54,183 bases of DNA from Actinomycetes bacterium (GTDB taxonomy: Bacteria; Actinomycetota; Actinomycetes; Nanopelagicales; Nanopelagicaceae): assembly GCA_025363635.1 (NCBI GenBank), contig JANYDL010000014.1, positions 1 to 54,183 on the forward strand, given 5' to 3'. The notes beneath the pieces are model-generated. The model saw only the letters and a program-made list of their open reading frames with translations, did no database searches and was not told the origin of the DNA. This document shows, piece after piece, positions 35,317 through 45,027 of the stretch. Positions within the stretch are counted from its first letter, which is position 1. Each line of letters starts with the position of its first letter. The position numbers were made by a program, and so were the translations under genes.

Positions 35317-37252
35317 ATTGGCTTGCATACAACGTGAAGTAATGGCCTTTCTTGGCCATTAATTCATCATGACTTCCCTGCTCAACGAGTTGACCCTTTT
35401 CCATAACAAGAATTGAATCGGCTCCCCTAATCGTGGAAAGTCGGTGAGCGATCACAAAACTGGTTCGACCCGAACGCAACTTCGCCATTGCTGCCTGAAC
35501 CAGTATTTCGGTACGTGTGTCCACTGAACTTGTCGCTTCATCAAGAATCAAAATCGCAGGATCAGCAATAAAGGCACGTGCGATCGTGAGAAGCTGACGT
35601 TCCCCGTTGGATACCGTCGAATTTTCATCGGTAAGTAAAGAGTCATAGCCGTCCGGCAAGGATCGAAGGAAGTGATCAAGATTTGCTGCTTTTGCGGCGG
35701 CTACTACATCCTCCTCGGTGGCATCTAGACTTCCGAAGGCGATATTTTCTGACATGGATCCACTAAAGAGCCAAGTGTCCTGGAGCACCATTCCGAATTG
35801 TCTTCTCAAATCATCTCGGGTGAAATCACGGATATCAACGCCATCAAGTGTTATGCGGCCGGAGTCAATTTCATAGAAACGCATGATGAGATTAACCAGA
35901 GTTGTCTTTCCTGCTCCTGTCGGTCCTACGATAGCGATCGTCTCACCTGATTTAACCTGCAAAGAAAAATTCTCGATAAGTGGCTGATCTTCCTTATATC
36001 TGAAGGAGACATCGGCAAAATCAATATCGCCTCGAGCACGTCCCGTTGGGCGAGCCTGGACAGAATCCGGCGTTTCTTCTTGTGCATCCAGAAGCAAGAA
36101 AAGTCTCTCTGCGGAAGCAACCCCCGATTGCACGGTATTCATCAAGCCAGCAATTTGAGCAAGAGGCATTCCGAACTGACGAGAATATTGAATAAATGCT
36201 TGGACATCGCCAAGTGTCATCGTCCCTGTAGCAACTCGATATCCTCCCAATACTGCAATCGCTACGTAAATTAAGTTCGAAATCAAAGCGGTGGAGGGTT
36301 GAATGAGTCCCGACATGAATTGAGCTTTGAAGCTGGACTCATAGAGCTTCTCATTAAGAAATTCAAACTCATTAATCGCTCGATCCCTGCGGCCAAATAC
36401 TTTGATAAGTGAATGTCCGGTATGCATTTCTTCAACATGGCCATTCAATTTTCCAGTCCAATCCCATTGCGAGATAAATTCACGCTGAGAGCGTTTGGCA
36501 ATTCGCACGGAGAAGAAAGCGCTTAAAGGGATGGCGACGAGGGAAACAAGGGCTAATACCGGGCTAATCCAGACCATCATCAGCAAGACAGAAATAATAG
36601 TGAGAAGGGAATTGAGAATCTGAGAAAGACCTTGCTGTAATGAGTTAGAAATGTTATCTACATCGTTCGTGACTCGGCTCAACAGGTCACCACGTGATTG
36701 AGTGTCAAAAAAGCTCAACGGGAGACGACCAATTTTTTCTTCCGCGCTTTGACGTAATCGATAAACAGTTCTTTGCGTTACCCCTGCCATCAAGTATCCC
36801 TGCAGCCACATAAAGAAAGATGAAATGCCATATAGGAGAATCGCTAGCAATAAGAGACGAGAAATTGCGGAGAAATCTATTCCAGTTCCTGGTACCACAG
36901 AACTCTTCTCCAGCATTGCCGCCATCTGTTCTTGACCTTGCTTGCGCAGGTTAGCGACAGCCTGCGCTTTGGAAAGATCAGCTGGAATTCTGCGGCCTAG
37001 AAACCCGTAAAAAACGTAGTTCGTGGCACGACCCAGAATGCGTGGCCCGAAGGCTCCGACCGCGACGCTGGTGCTGATGAGACCTAGAACCAAGACAAGT
37101 GTCTTGCGTTCTACTCCTAACTCATTAAGTAAGCGCTTGAGCGTTCCCTTGAAGTCTTTTGATTTAGCAGGAGGCGGCCCGAACATTCCTGCCATTGGCC
37201 CTCGGGGTGCACCCATACCCGAGGAGGCAGCTTTAGGAGTCGAACTACTCAT
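35297..37252 (-). CDS. ABC exporter half-transporter, second gene of a heterodimer
   Basis: 651 residues. ABC_membrane domain (six TM) then ATPase: GPTGAGKTTLVNLIMRFY, signature VSNGERQLLTIARAF, Walker B LILDEATSSVD and IAHRLSTIRGAD. The signature starts VSNG rather than LSGG, with Walker B Glu present. A 20-residue Pro/Gly-rich N-terminus precedes TM1. It overlaps its partner by four bases; such pairs (YfiB/YfiC, BmrCD, TM287/288) export drugs or lipids. Substrate unknown. Confidence 0.93.
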   Translation of the reverse strand: MSSSTPKAASSGMGAPRGPMAGMFGPPPAKSKDFKGTLKRLLNELGVERKTLVLVLGLISTSVAVGAFGPRILGRATNYVFYGFLGRRIPADLSKAQAVANLRKQGQEQMAAMLEKSSVVPGTGIDFSAISRLLLLAILLYGISSFFMWLQGYLMAGVTQRTVYRLRQSAEEKIGRLPLSFFDTQSRGDLLSRVTNDVDNISNSLQQGLSQILNSLLTIISVLLMMVWISPVLALVSLVAIPLSAFFSVRIAKRSQREFISQWDWTGKLNGHVEEMHTGHSLIKVFGRRDRAINEFEFLNEKLYESSFKAQFMSGLIQPSTALISNLIYVAIAVLGGYRVATGTMTLGDVQAFIQYSRQFGMPLAQIAGLMNTVQSGVASAERLFLLLDAQEETPDSVQARPTGRARGDIDFADVSFRYKEDQPLIENFSLQVKSGETIAIVGPTGAGKTTLVNLIMRFYEIDSGRITLDGVDIRDFTRDDLRRQFGMVLQDTWLFSGSMSENIAFGSLDATEEDVVAAAKAANLDHFLRSLPDGYDSLLTDENSTVSNGERQLLTIARAFIADPAILILDEATSSVDTRTEILVQAAMAKLRSGRTSFVIAHRLSTIRGADSILVMEKGQLVEQGSHDELMAKKGHYFTLYASQFTQALQ

Positions 37253-38982
37253 GCTGCCTCTTCAGGCGTAAGTTGCGACAAAACAATTTCTTTATACGTC
37301 AAGCATGTTTCCATGAGTTCAAGGTGCGTTCCTTTTCCAACTACTTCCCCTTGGTCAAGGACAACGATTTGATCAGCACCCAATATTGTGGTGACTCGCT
37401 GCGCGACAATTAGCACCGTTGCATTCGCTGTTTTGAGTGCCAAGGACGCTCTCAATCGAGCATCAGTAGCAAAATCTAAGGCCGATAAACTGTCGTCAAG
37501 AATGTAAATCTTGGGATTTCGAACGATCGCGCGAGCAATTGCAATCCGCTGTCTCTGACCTCCCGAAAAATTTGTACCACCTTGAGAAACTGGAGATTCA
37601 AGTTTTTCTGAAAGTTCATCGACGAAATCCTTGGCTTGCGCAATGGCAAGAGCATCCCATAAGTGACTATCACTTGCCTCGGGGTCACCGTAACGTAAAT
37701 TTTCGGCGATCGTCCCGCCGAAGAGGAATGAACGTTGCGGTACCCATCCGATTACTTTCCAAATCTGTTCCAGCCCTTGCTCCCGAACGTCTATTCCGTC
37801 GAGCAAAACACTACCCGCCGTTACATCAATAAATCGCGGAATCAAATTGAGAAGCGTGCTTTTACCGCTGCCCGTACTTCCCACAATAGCCGTTGTCTTT
37901 CCAGGCTCGGCGATAAAAGACACCCGCGACAGAACGGGTTGTTCAGCTCCCGGGTATCGAAATTCAACCTCTTTGAATTCAAGCATTCCTCGTGACTCCT
38001 GAGGGCTTTGTGGAGAAGAGGTCTCAACAATCGATGAAGGTATGGTCAACACTTCTTGAATGCGATCGGCGCTGGCAGCCGCTCGCGGAATCATTAATGA
38101 CATCATGACCGCCATCAACACGCTTGAAAGAATTTGCATGATGTATGCCAAGAACGCGGTGAGGTTACCTATCGGCATTTGTCCTGAGTCAACAAGTTTT
38201 CCACCAAACCAAATAACCGCCACGCTCGAGAGATTCAAAATCAACATAAGGGAGGGAAACATAATGGCAAAAGTGCGAGTGACACTTAGACTTGTCTCCA
38301 TAAGAGCCGAACTTGCATCGGCAAAGCGTTCTTGCTCGTGCCCTGTTCTTACAAAGGCTCGAATAACGCGGACCCCTGATATTTGTTCTCGCAAAACAAG
38401 ATTTATTCGGTCGATTTTGACTTGCATAATACGAAACAGCGGCACAATCCTTCGGAGCAAAACCCAAATGAGCAGAGTCATAACTGGCACTGCGACAAGA
38501 AGAAGACTTGAAAGTTTGAGATTTGTCTTTATCGCAAGAATGAGTGCGCCGATTCCCGTTATCGGTGCGCTAAGCATCATGGTCAGTCCCATGAAGAGGA
38601 CCATTTGCACTTGCTGAACGTCATTGGTGTTACGCGTGATTAAAGAAGGCGCCCCAAATAAATTGAGTTCTCGTGCAGAAAATCCTTCAACTGCAGCAAA
38701 AACCCCGTGGCGCAAATCTCGTCCAAATGCCATCGAAACTTTAGAGCTCAGATAAACCAGAAATATTGAAGATCCCATGACGAGAACGGAAGCAGCAAAC
38801 ATGATTGCGCCGATTTTCCAAATATATGAGATATCTCCCTTCGCCACGCCAGTGTTTATTAGGTCGGCGTTTAACGTTGGTAGGTAAAGATTCGCAATTG
38901 ACTGGATCAATAGCAGAGTCAATATCAGGAGAACGATACGTTTATACGGCATCAAGTAAGACTTCAAAATCTTGATCAGCAC
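37249..38982 (-). CDS. ABC exporter half-transporter, first gene of a heterodimer
   Basis: 577 residues. Six-TM ABC_membrane domain with FFxxxxGxxxxR-like SAREL, RNTNDVQQVQ, then ATPase: GSTGSGKSTLLNLIPRFI, signature FSGGQRQRIAIARAIV, Walker B IYILDDSLSALD. Walker B is followed by Asp, not Glu, so this is the degenerate site of an asymmetric heterodimer; the partner gene downstream keeps Glu. Function as exporter inferred from family. Confidence 0.93.
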   Translation of the reverse strand: MLIKILKSYLMPYKRIVLLILTLLLIQSIANLYLPTLNADLINTGVAKGDISYIWKIGAIMFAASVLVMGSSIFLVYLSSKVSMAFGRDLRHGVFAAVEGFSARELNLFGAPSLITRNTNDVQQVQMVLFMGLTMMLSAPITGIGALILAIKTNLKLSSLLLVAVPVMTLLIWVLLRRIVPLFRIMQVKIDRINLVLREQISGVRVIRAFVRTGHEQERFADASSALMETSLSVTRTFAIMFPSLMLILNLSSVAVIWFGGKLVDSGQMPIGNLTAFLAYIMQILSSVLMAVMMSLMIPRAAASADRIQEVLTIPSSIVETSSPQSPQESRGMLEFKEVEFRYPGAEQPVLSRVSFIAEPGKTTAIVGSTGSGKSTLLNLIPRFIDVTAGSVLLDGIDVREQGLEQIWKVIGWVPQRSFLFGGTIAENLRYGDPEASDSHLWDALAIAQAKDFVDELSEKLESPVSQGGTNFSGGQRQRIAIARAIVRNPKIYILDDSLSALDFATDARLRASLALKTANATVLIVAQRVTTILGADQIVVLDQGEVVGKGTHLELMETCLTYKEIVLSQLTPEEAA

Positions 38983-39052
38983 TAACTCACCCCTCTAATC
39001 TTCAACCAACATTAGCCTGCTATGTGAGGCAAGCCGGACCAATTTTATTGGG

Positions 39053-41488
39053 CTATCGCGCTATTGCAATCCAGTCCAAGTTTTGCTTGCAGAGATCGGG
39101 CACTTGTATTTTCGAGACAGTTTGAACTTGCGTTTGTGCTGCCGTTTGTGATGTCAGAAGAATCGGACCAAAACTCGAATGCACTTGAGCGCCAGCCTGG
39201 AAGAACGGCATCTTGTAAATTATCGTTATTAGATGGCTCCCAGGAGTTAAAAGAACCTTTCCCAACGGATTTGAGAGCGCAGCATTTCCTTCAAATAACG
39301 ATTTGCCTAAGAAAATTTGGTTTCCATCCACGAGCACTTTGAGCGCTCCAGGATAAGAGCCTGCGAGCCAGACACTGTAGTCACTCTCGGTCTCAACTGA
39401 AAAGTTACGGGAAATCGCTCCACCATTTTGAAAGTTCACTCCGCCAAAAATTACCGCGCTGGGCGTCCACCCCACGGGCAAATCTCCGTCACCTAAGGGA
39501 ATCAAGTACGTACGACTTCGAATCGCGGTAAACACCTTTTCGCTAGGCAAACGACCAGCTAAGAAAGTCCCTACCTGATCGCAAGTTGGTGTACTACCTG
39601 CAGAATAGTTATTTCCAAGAGCAAGTGTCCGCTTGACGTGCAAGTTGATGCGATTCCGTTTCCAAACTTCGTAATGGCTACCTGACCATGCCAGCGAATA
39701 GTTCAATGGCGGTCTACTTGCTGCAGCGGCGCTTCTTAAAACGAGCAAATTAAAATAGTCGATAGTGGTGCTATCAAACATATCGATATCTGCCGCGGCA
39801 CCTTTAGGAACCTGGTTTCCATCCCGCATCGGAATAACATGGACACGTAATTCGCCGGCAGCCTCGGCGCCAATTTCGCGCAATAAATATCTGGCGCCAT
39901 ATGGAGAATATTCAGTCATGAGCGTGGGACCTTGGCCGGCGAATTTGTGACCAATACTTCGGAGTTCGTCTATTTGCGAGTATGGTGCGAACCAAATATT
40001 TTGATAAGTCATGAAATTTGAAAGAATTACCCCGCCAGATATTGAAAGTACAAACGTCAAGGTCGCAACCTTTGCACCTTGTTGATTCATCCGGGGGAAG
40101 CGATGAATAAACCCATAAAGTTCTCGCAACCCCAAAACACATGCCAAGAGAAATATAGGCGACGCAACGGCAATTGCTTTCCCAGTCAACCAGACACCAG
40201 CATAAACACGCGAGAAGCCGAAGACTGAGGTGGTCGAAAGTACTAGAACTGGAACCACCCAATCCCCACGTTTGGTTGCTTCCCAAACTCCCAAGAATGA
40301 GAGTGCCAACGCGAGAAGAATAAATAAATAAGTGACCGGCGCCCACATTGGTGACACTCGGAAATCACGGCTTGGCCAAATACCCATAATCTGTAGAGGA
40401 TTTAGATGGCCGTAGAGATTTCCATTATCAACAATTGTCGGTACCACCATTTTGTACAAGAAGTTCTTCGAAACCAGAGAATAAATGACAAAAAGAGTGA
40501 GGAGCCCAACTACTCCAAATGACAGGAAAAGGGTTGATCTTCCCATTTTTTCGGCTACGAGAAGAATTCCCACAACGAAAATTGGAATGATGAATGCAAA
40601 ACTAGTTTTTTCACCGATAAAATAGAGGGCAACCAAGGTAAAAAATGGAATGATGAAATGACGTACTTTGTATTTTGTATCCAAAGAAGCGAAAAAAGTA
40701 AAAGCAAAGTAAGTAATAGGGATGGTTAATACGATTTCTTTGATTCCACCCCACATGGCATAAGAGAAATATGTAGATGCTGAACTCGCCAGAACAGCGC
40801 CCAGTATCAAGTTGATTCTTTTTACAATTCTACGCTTCAGGATAAGGACGTAGATCATGCTCAGCAAACCAGCACAAAAGGCCAGATATGGTTGAAATAG
40901 CCAAGCGAGTTCCACGCCCGTGAGTTTGGATATCGTTCCAAAAGGAATTAATGCGCCAGTTGGATAACTGAATTGTCCGCCGTTGTAGCCAGCATAATTA
41001 AACTGGTTTCCACCTAGATAGGTCTGAATAACGCGATCGTAAGTTGTGAGTATTGGGCTGGGAATCGAATGCCCTAAAGTCATCAAACGATAGGTAATTG
41101 CGTACCATGATGAGTTATCGTCAAGTTGAACCCAACCGGCCCACGTTGGCTTCCCATAACTGAGTCCAGGCAAACTGAAAACAAGATAGGTTAGCGTCCC
41201 AGCAATTGCAGTCGAAGAATCAAAATTAGCACGCCCATTTCTTCGTACCAATGCAATTATTAATCCCGTAATGCCAACAAATCCCAATACTGGTGCTACA
41301 AATTTGGCGAGTTTAGAGTCTAAAACTAAAAGGCTTCCAATTACTGACGTTCCTAGGAAACCAATCACCAGAACTTGAGCAATCTCCTTTGAAGTCTTCG
41401 TTAAAGTGGCAATGCTCATGCCGACTCCGAAACAGAGTAGAAGGAGAGCTAAAGGAACAAGAAGCCAGACAATCAGCATTTCTGCCAT
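39053..41488 (-). CDS. Large polytopic membrane protein, GT-C glycosyltransferase-like
   Basis: 811 residues. About twelve or more membrane helices over residues 1-490, then a soluble region 500-811 probably outside the cell. The first external loop has WVQLDDNSSWYAITYRLMTL, resembling the Asp-containing loop of GT-C enzymes that use lipid-linked sugars. The C-terminus is beta-rich with a VWLAGSYPGALKVLVDGNQI stretch like carbohydrate-binding modules. I cannot name the family; a polymer or cell-surface glycan role is inferred from topology. Monocistronic. Confidence 0.6.
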   Translation of the reverse strand: MAEMLIVWLLVPLALLLLCFGVGMSIATLTKTSKEIAQVLVIGFLGTSVIGSLLVLDSKLAKFVAPVLGFVGITGLIIALVRRNGRANFDSSTAIAGTLTYLVFSLPGLSYGKPTWAGWVQLDDNSSWYAITYRLMTLGHSIPSPILTTYDRVIQTYLGGNQFNYAGYNGGQFSYPTGALIPFGTISKLTGVELAWLFQPYLAFCAGLLSMIYVLILKRRIVKRINLILGAVLASSASTYFSYAMWGGIKEIVLTIPITYFAFTFFASLDTKYKVRHFIIPFFTLVALYFIGEKTSFAFIIPIFVVGILLVAEKMGRSTLFLSFGVVGLLTLFVIYSLVSKNFLYKMVVPTIVDNGNLYGHLNPLQIMGIWPSRDFRVSPMWAPVTYLFILLALALSFLGVWEATKRGDWVVPVLVLSTTSVFGFSRVYAGVWLTGKAIAVASPIFLLACVLGLRELYGFIHRFPRMNQQGAKVATLTFVLSISGGVILSNFMTYQNIWFAPYSQIDELRSIGHKFAGQGPTLMTEYSPYGARYLLREIGAEAAGELRVHVIPMRDGNQVPKGAAADIDMFDSTTIDYFNLLVLRSAAAASRPPLNYSLAWSGSHYEVWKRNRINLHVKRTLALGNNYSAGSTPTCDQVGTFLAGRLPSEKVFTAIRSRTYLIPLGDGDLPVGWTPSAVIFGGVNFQNGGAISRNFSVETESDYSVWLAGSYPGALKVLVDGNQIFLGKSLFEGNAALSNPLGKVLLTPGSHLITIIYKMPFFQAGAQVHSSFGPILLTSQTAAQTQVQTVSKIQVPDLCKQNLDWIAIAR

Positions 41489-41541
41489 AGAATCAAACCC
41501 CTCGTTTCATATATCTCACTCGCTAAACATTATAAGCAAAG

Positions 41542-42027
41542 TCAAGAATTCGCGCCGTTTTCCGCAAGAACTTTGAGTTTTACTAAACTCTTTGCCACAG
41601 CCATCTGAGTCCAGGGATATGCCTTGCGAAATTTCAACCAAAGTTGAGAAATTGATGTCGTACCATCAAACGTTTCCGTGACCTCTGTTTGATTTGCGGT
41701 TATCGGCCGAAGGTCATAAATCCAACGCCATCGTCCAAAGTGACGCCAAGCGATTCTTCGATTTTCTTCAAATATGACGACTGTATTCAATATTTTGTAA
41801 TTGACTCCAAGTTTCATCTGCATTCCGAATTTTGAACCAAGCGCTAACCGCACCGGGCCAGTTAAGTTGCTCTGAATAGTTTTTGTACCGTCAAAATCCT
41901 GATGCTTTCTGGGATTGGCAAGTAGGTCAAAAATTCTCTCAGCAGACGTATGAATTACTATGCGAGCCGACTTAATCTTCGGATTTCCTGTATCAAATAT
42001 TTCAGCTCGTAAGGGATTCTCACTCAT
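41542..42027 (-). CDS. SRPBCC-fold protein (polyketide cyclase/START-like)
   Basis: 161 residues. A helix-grip fold: IVIHTSAERIFDLLANPRKH at the N-terminus, LTGPVRLALGSKFGMQMKLG, NTVVIFEENRRIAWRHFGRW and ITANQTEVTETFDGTT. Such proteins bind hydrophobic ligands; the function is not predictable. It lies upstream of a decayed response regulator; no operon partner. Confidence 0.75.
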   Translation of the reverse strand: MSENPLRAEIFDTGNPKIKSARIVIHTSAERIFDLLANPRKHQDFDGTKTIQSNLTGPVRLALGSKFGMQMKLGVNYKILNTVVIFEENRRIAWRHFGRWRWIYDLRPITANQTEVTETFDGTTSISQLWLKFRKAYPWTQMAVAKSLVKLKVLAENGANS

Positions 42028-42059
42028 ACTTAACCTTATCGAATCTTCGGGCGCTAAGT

Positions 42060-42285
42060 CTGAAACCTACTGTACTGCGTGCGCCACACGAGGACCTCGG
42101 GCGACGGCAATTTACCTTTTCAAGCGGGCCAAATGCAGATTGGGAAGATGATCGGTACCGTGCCACTCACCGCAAACTCGACAGATGAGATATGCGCTGA
42201 CAAGTACACGTGATGGGTTCTCTGCAAGATCAGCAAGCAAATCAAATTGGGTTCGAGTGCAAGCAATTGATATTGATTTGCGCTA
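42060..42285 (-). pseudogene. Remnant of an OmpR/PhoB-type response regulator DNA-binding domain
   Basis: No intact gene covers 42028-42545, but one minus-strand frame (42282-42112) reads TRTQFDLLADLAENPSRVLV followed by RVCGEWHGTDHLPNLHLARL-KR and a stop. This aligns with winged helices such as LTRTEFDLLAALAENPGRVV / RVWGEWFGDDHLVDVHIGRLRRKL. A stop (TAG, 42285-42283) lies just upstream, the usual Lys-Leu after the recognition helix is replaced by TAA, and later residues (RGPRVAHAVQ) may be the decayed TVRGVGYR wing. The receiver domain is not recognisable. This is a broken gene; similarity is judged by eye. Confidence 0.6.
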
Positions 42286-42545
42286 CATCGGTATCAGCCT
42301 CCGGGATTGCCTCTGCCTTCGTGGAAAAACTCAGGCCGCTTGCCCCAACTTGATAATCGTGATTCGATGCGAGTATGCCTAAGTAGGTGCAAGCAGATCG
42401 AAGAAGAACACCTACGGTGTGAACTGCAAGTTCATGGACCCTGCGATCGGGTAATAAACCTACGGTGCACTCTTTTTCCCCTCCACTTTCCACATATTTC
42501 GAGTGCTTTTCGTGAGGTAATTGTTGAGCGCCGCAATTTACGGAA

Positions 42546-43361
42546 TTAATCTCGCCGGAAACCTATCAAAATGAGTGCCCCGATCCCTCCAGACAGGAGA
42601 GCTGCCAGCAATAGTCCAGCCTTGGCCTCTCTTAGGGCGATCGAATCTATATAGGTGAGGTTGGCGATCAAGAACGAAACAGCGAGTCCCATACCAGCCA
42701 GTTGCGCCCCTGCGAGGACATCCAAGAATTTCAGCCCGCGAGGAATGCCTGAAATTTGAAGTTTCGTTGCAAGCCACGTGAAGAGCACAATTCCAACCGT
42801 CTTCCCAACAACCCTAGAGAGCACGATCGAATTGCCTAAGGGTGAATTCAAAGGGAAGCCGTATGCGAATACCGGATAAACATTGGCAAAAATATAAACG
42901 GGCAGAACTAAGAAATTCACAAATCTTACTAGCCAGATTTGATGAGGTGCTCTCCAGAACGCAACGCCTAAAGCGACTGCACCGATACTCCCAAAGACGG
43001 CCTCGGGTTTGAGCGCACCGGAATATTTTACTCCTAAAATTATGATCGAAAATAAATCATCCGCAACCGCTATCGCCAACATGAAAGTCTTGAGTTCAAT
43101 GCTGACCTTCTTGCCGAGCAGAAGCAGTACCGCCATAATCAATGCAATATCGGTTGGCATCACCACCGGCCATCCGCTCAAAAATTCATTGTTGCGATTA
43201 ATGACAGAATAAATAGCAGCAGGTAATACCATTCCTCCAATAGCGGCAACAGTCGGTAACAAGATTTGCTTTACGTGCGTGAATTCACTTCTTAACTGCA
43301 TCCCTACCAATAGAAAAAAGGGCGCAAGGACCTCGCTATGAGCAAAAGCAGCCAAAGTCAT
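42546..43361 (-). CDS. nhaA: NhaA-like Na+/H+ antiporter, N-terminally truncated and internally shortened
   Basis: 271 residues versus about 390 in NhaA. The kept part begins at VLAPFFLLVGMQLRSEF (TM II/III of NhaA) and has MPTDIALIMAVLLLLGKKV, the paired Asp of the ion site (AVADDLFSII, 101-102), and TM X-XI VGKTVGIVLFTWLATKLQIS. TM I and part of II are absent: an in-frame TAG lies 21 bases before ATG. The stretch containing TM VII-VIII (in E. coli GVYILVGVV ... LAGVIVGFFIP) is also missing between ALGVAFW and RAPHQIW. It may be a decaying gene or a reduced antiporter; function uncertain. Confidence 0.8.
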   Translation of the reverse strand: MTLAAFAHSEVLAPFFLLVGMQLRSEFTHVKQILLPTVAAIGGMVLPAAIYSVINRNNEFLSGWPVVMPTDIALIMAVLLLLGKKVSIELKTFMLAIAVADDLFSIIILGVKYSGALKPEAVFGSIGAVALGVAFWRAPHQIWLVRFVNFLVLPVYIFANVYPVFAYGFPLNSPLGNSIVLSRVVGKTVGIVLFTWLATKLQISGIPRGLKFLDVLAGAQLAGMGLAVSFLIANLTYIDSIALREAKAGLLLAALLSGGIGALILIGFRRD

Positions 43362-43407
43362 ACCGACAATATAACTTGCCTAGGCATCTGTCTCGAAGCT
43401 TGATTCC

Positions 43408-43917
43408 TTATTCGCCTTTACCTTCGGCATCACCCAACGCCCACATATCAATCTCATCTAGGTCAATGGTTTTGATTCCGTGAAGAACGAGTATTCCCGC
43501 TACTTGAGTTCTATGCTCCGTAGCGTGATAAATGGATTGAGCCAAGATCGTGGATCTAGCTCGAACAATATTTCGACCCTCGCGCTGGAAAGTTGTATCA
43601 CCATGTGTTACACGAGCCTCAAGTCTTAATAAATTGTCGTAGACCCCGCAAATCTCTTGATAGGCAATCACTTCCGAGGGTACGCGGGGTTTTTCCAAGG
43701 TGAATTCAGGTATCTGGGCTCCAAGGCGAAAGGCATAAAAGCCAGCGGAACGAACATAATGTTCGACTATTGCGGAGATACTCCAATCACTCTTTGGAGC
43801 GGCTAGGGAGTAGGCGTCGGCTGACAACTCGCTTAATTTTCTTAAGACATGTTCATTGCTCCACGCCATATGTCGCAACATTCGATCAAGCACTGGGTCC
43901 ATTAACTGCTCTGTCAT
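43408..43917 (-). CDS. DinB-family protein
   Basis: 169 residues. Four-helix DinB/YfiT-like bundle: LDRMLRHMAWSNEHVLRKLS, SDWSISAIVEHYVRSAGFYA and STILAQSIYHATEHRTQVAG. The three His spread over these (in HMAW, VEHYV and HATEH) make a likely metal site. In actinobacteria some members use mycothiol as thiol donor, but this is not shown here. Divergent from glycerate kinase. Confidence 0.82.
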   Translation of the reverse strand: MTEQLMDPVLDRMLRHMAWSNEHVLRKLSELSADAYSLAAPKSDWSISAIVEHYVRSAGFYAFRLGAQIPEFTLEKPRVPSEVIAYQEICGVYDNLLRLEARVTHGDTTFQREGRNIVRARSTILAQSIYHATEHRTQVAGILVLHGIKTIDLDEIDMWALGDAEGKGE

Positions 43918-43974
43918 CAGACAAATGGTAGTAGTTTTGCTTTCTACTTCTATTGGTTTTGCGAAAGGAAATCG

Positions 43975-45027
43975 TTGCTGGTACTGATCTCGCCTGACAA
44001 ATTTAAAGGAACGTTAACCGCCAACGAAGCGGCGAACGCGATGGCGCGAGGCGTGGAAGAACATGGACTGCAAACCATTCAATTGCCCTTGGCCGATGGC
44101 GGCGAAGGTCTGGTCGATGTTTTCGGTGGATCGAATCGAGAATCGCTGGTGAGTGGACCGCTCGGCGGAAAAGTGAGGGCAGTGTGGAGGCTTGATCAAA
44201 GCCGTGCCGTGATTGAAATGGCATCTGCATCTGGGCTGACTTTGGTAGGCGGTGCAACAAAGAATGACCCGATGCGCGCCTCTTCCGTTGGTACCGGCGA
44301 ACTCATCCTCGCGGCCATTGAGGCGGGCGCTACGCAAATAATTGTGGGCGCGGGCGGTTCAGCGTCCACTGATGGGGGGCTGAGTGCCCTCGAGCTCCTT
44401 AGACATTATGCCCCTTTAAACGGACACAAGGGTCACAAGGGTCACAAGGATGTAGAGGTACTCGTCGCCAGCGATGTTCAGACACTTTTTCTCGACGCGG
44501 CAAAAATATTCGGTGCACAAAAAGGCGCAACTCCCAATCAAATCAAGGATCTCACAGCGCTACTTGAAACTCTCCGTGAAAAATACAGAAGAGAATTTGG
44601 CATCGATGTATCGACCATCGCTGGGTCTGGAGCCGCAGGTGGATTTGCTGGTGGCATGGCGGCGCTGGGTGCAAAAATCGTCAACGGATTCAACCTAGTA
44701 GCAGACGAACTACATCTCGATAAGTTTCTCGAAGAATGTGACATTGTTCTAACAGGTGAGGGATCCTTTGATCAGTCGAGTTTTGAAGGGAAGGTCGTGG
44801 GATCTCTCTTGGCACGTGCCGCCGCACTTGGGAAACCGTGTGCCGTGATCGCAGGGCGAGTGGCTGAAAACGTCATCGGCGATTTCGATACTCTGAGTTT
44901 GGTGGAGAAATATGGTGCCACGCAGGCCATGACAGAAGCGAGAAAATTAGTGGAGAATGCCTCGTACGAACTCATGAAAAATTTTTTGACACGAAAATCC
45001 GCACGCGATGAAGGAGAAAATGGATGA
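43975..45027 (+). CDS. glxK: Glycerate kinase (GlxK/GarK family)
   Basis: 350 residues. Phosphorylates glycerate to 2-phosphoglycerate. VLISPDKFKGTLTANEAANA, PLADGGEGLVDVF, IVGAGGSASTDGGLSALELL, AGSGAAGGFAGGMAALGAKI and LTGEGSFDQSSFEGKVVGSL cover the family motifs. TTG start. A tandem repeat inserts GHKGHKGHK around residue 150. The final four bases overlap the aldo/keto reductase, so the two are coupled. Confidence 0.93.
   Translation: MLVLISPDKFKGTLTANEAANAMARGVEEHGLQTIQLPLADGGEGLVDVFGGSNRESLVSGPLGGKVRAVWRLDQSRAVIEMASASGLTLVGGATKNDPMRASSVGTGELILAAIEAGATQIIVGAGGSASTDGGLSALELLRHYAPLNGHKGHKGHKDVEVLVASDVQTLFLDAAKIFGAQKGATPNQIKDLTALLETLREKYRREFGIDVSTIAGSGAAGGFAGGMAALGAKIVNGFNLVADELHLDKFLEECDIVLTGEGSFDQSSFEGKVVGSLLARAAALGKPCAVIAGRVAENVIGDFDTLSLVEKYGATQAMTEARKLVENASYELMKNFLTRKSARDEGENG
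44422..44448 (+). repeat. Three 9-bp units encoding GHKGHKGHK in glycerate kinase
   Basis: GGACACAAG, GGTCACAAG, GGTCACAAG in tandem, each encoding Gly-His-Lys. In-frame multiples of three, so copy change would alter length, not frame. Confidence 0.9.

Noticed and set aside
42185-42549. Short plus- and minus-strand ORFs in the gap before nhaA
   Set aside because: No recognisable family; the one informative frame is the response-regulator relic.
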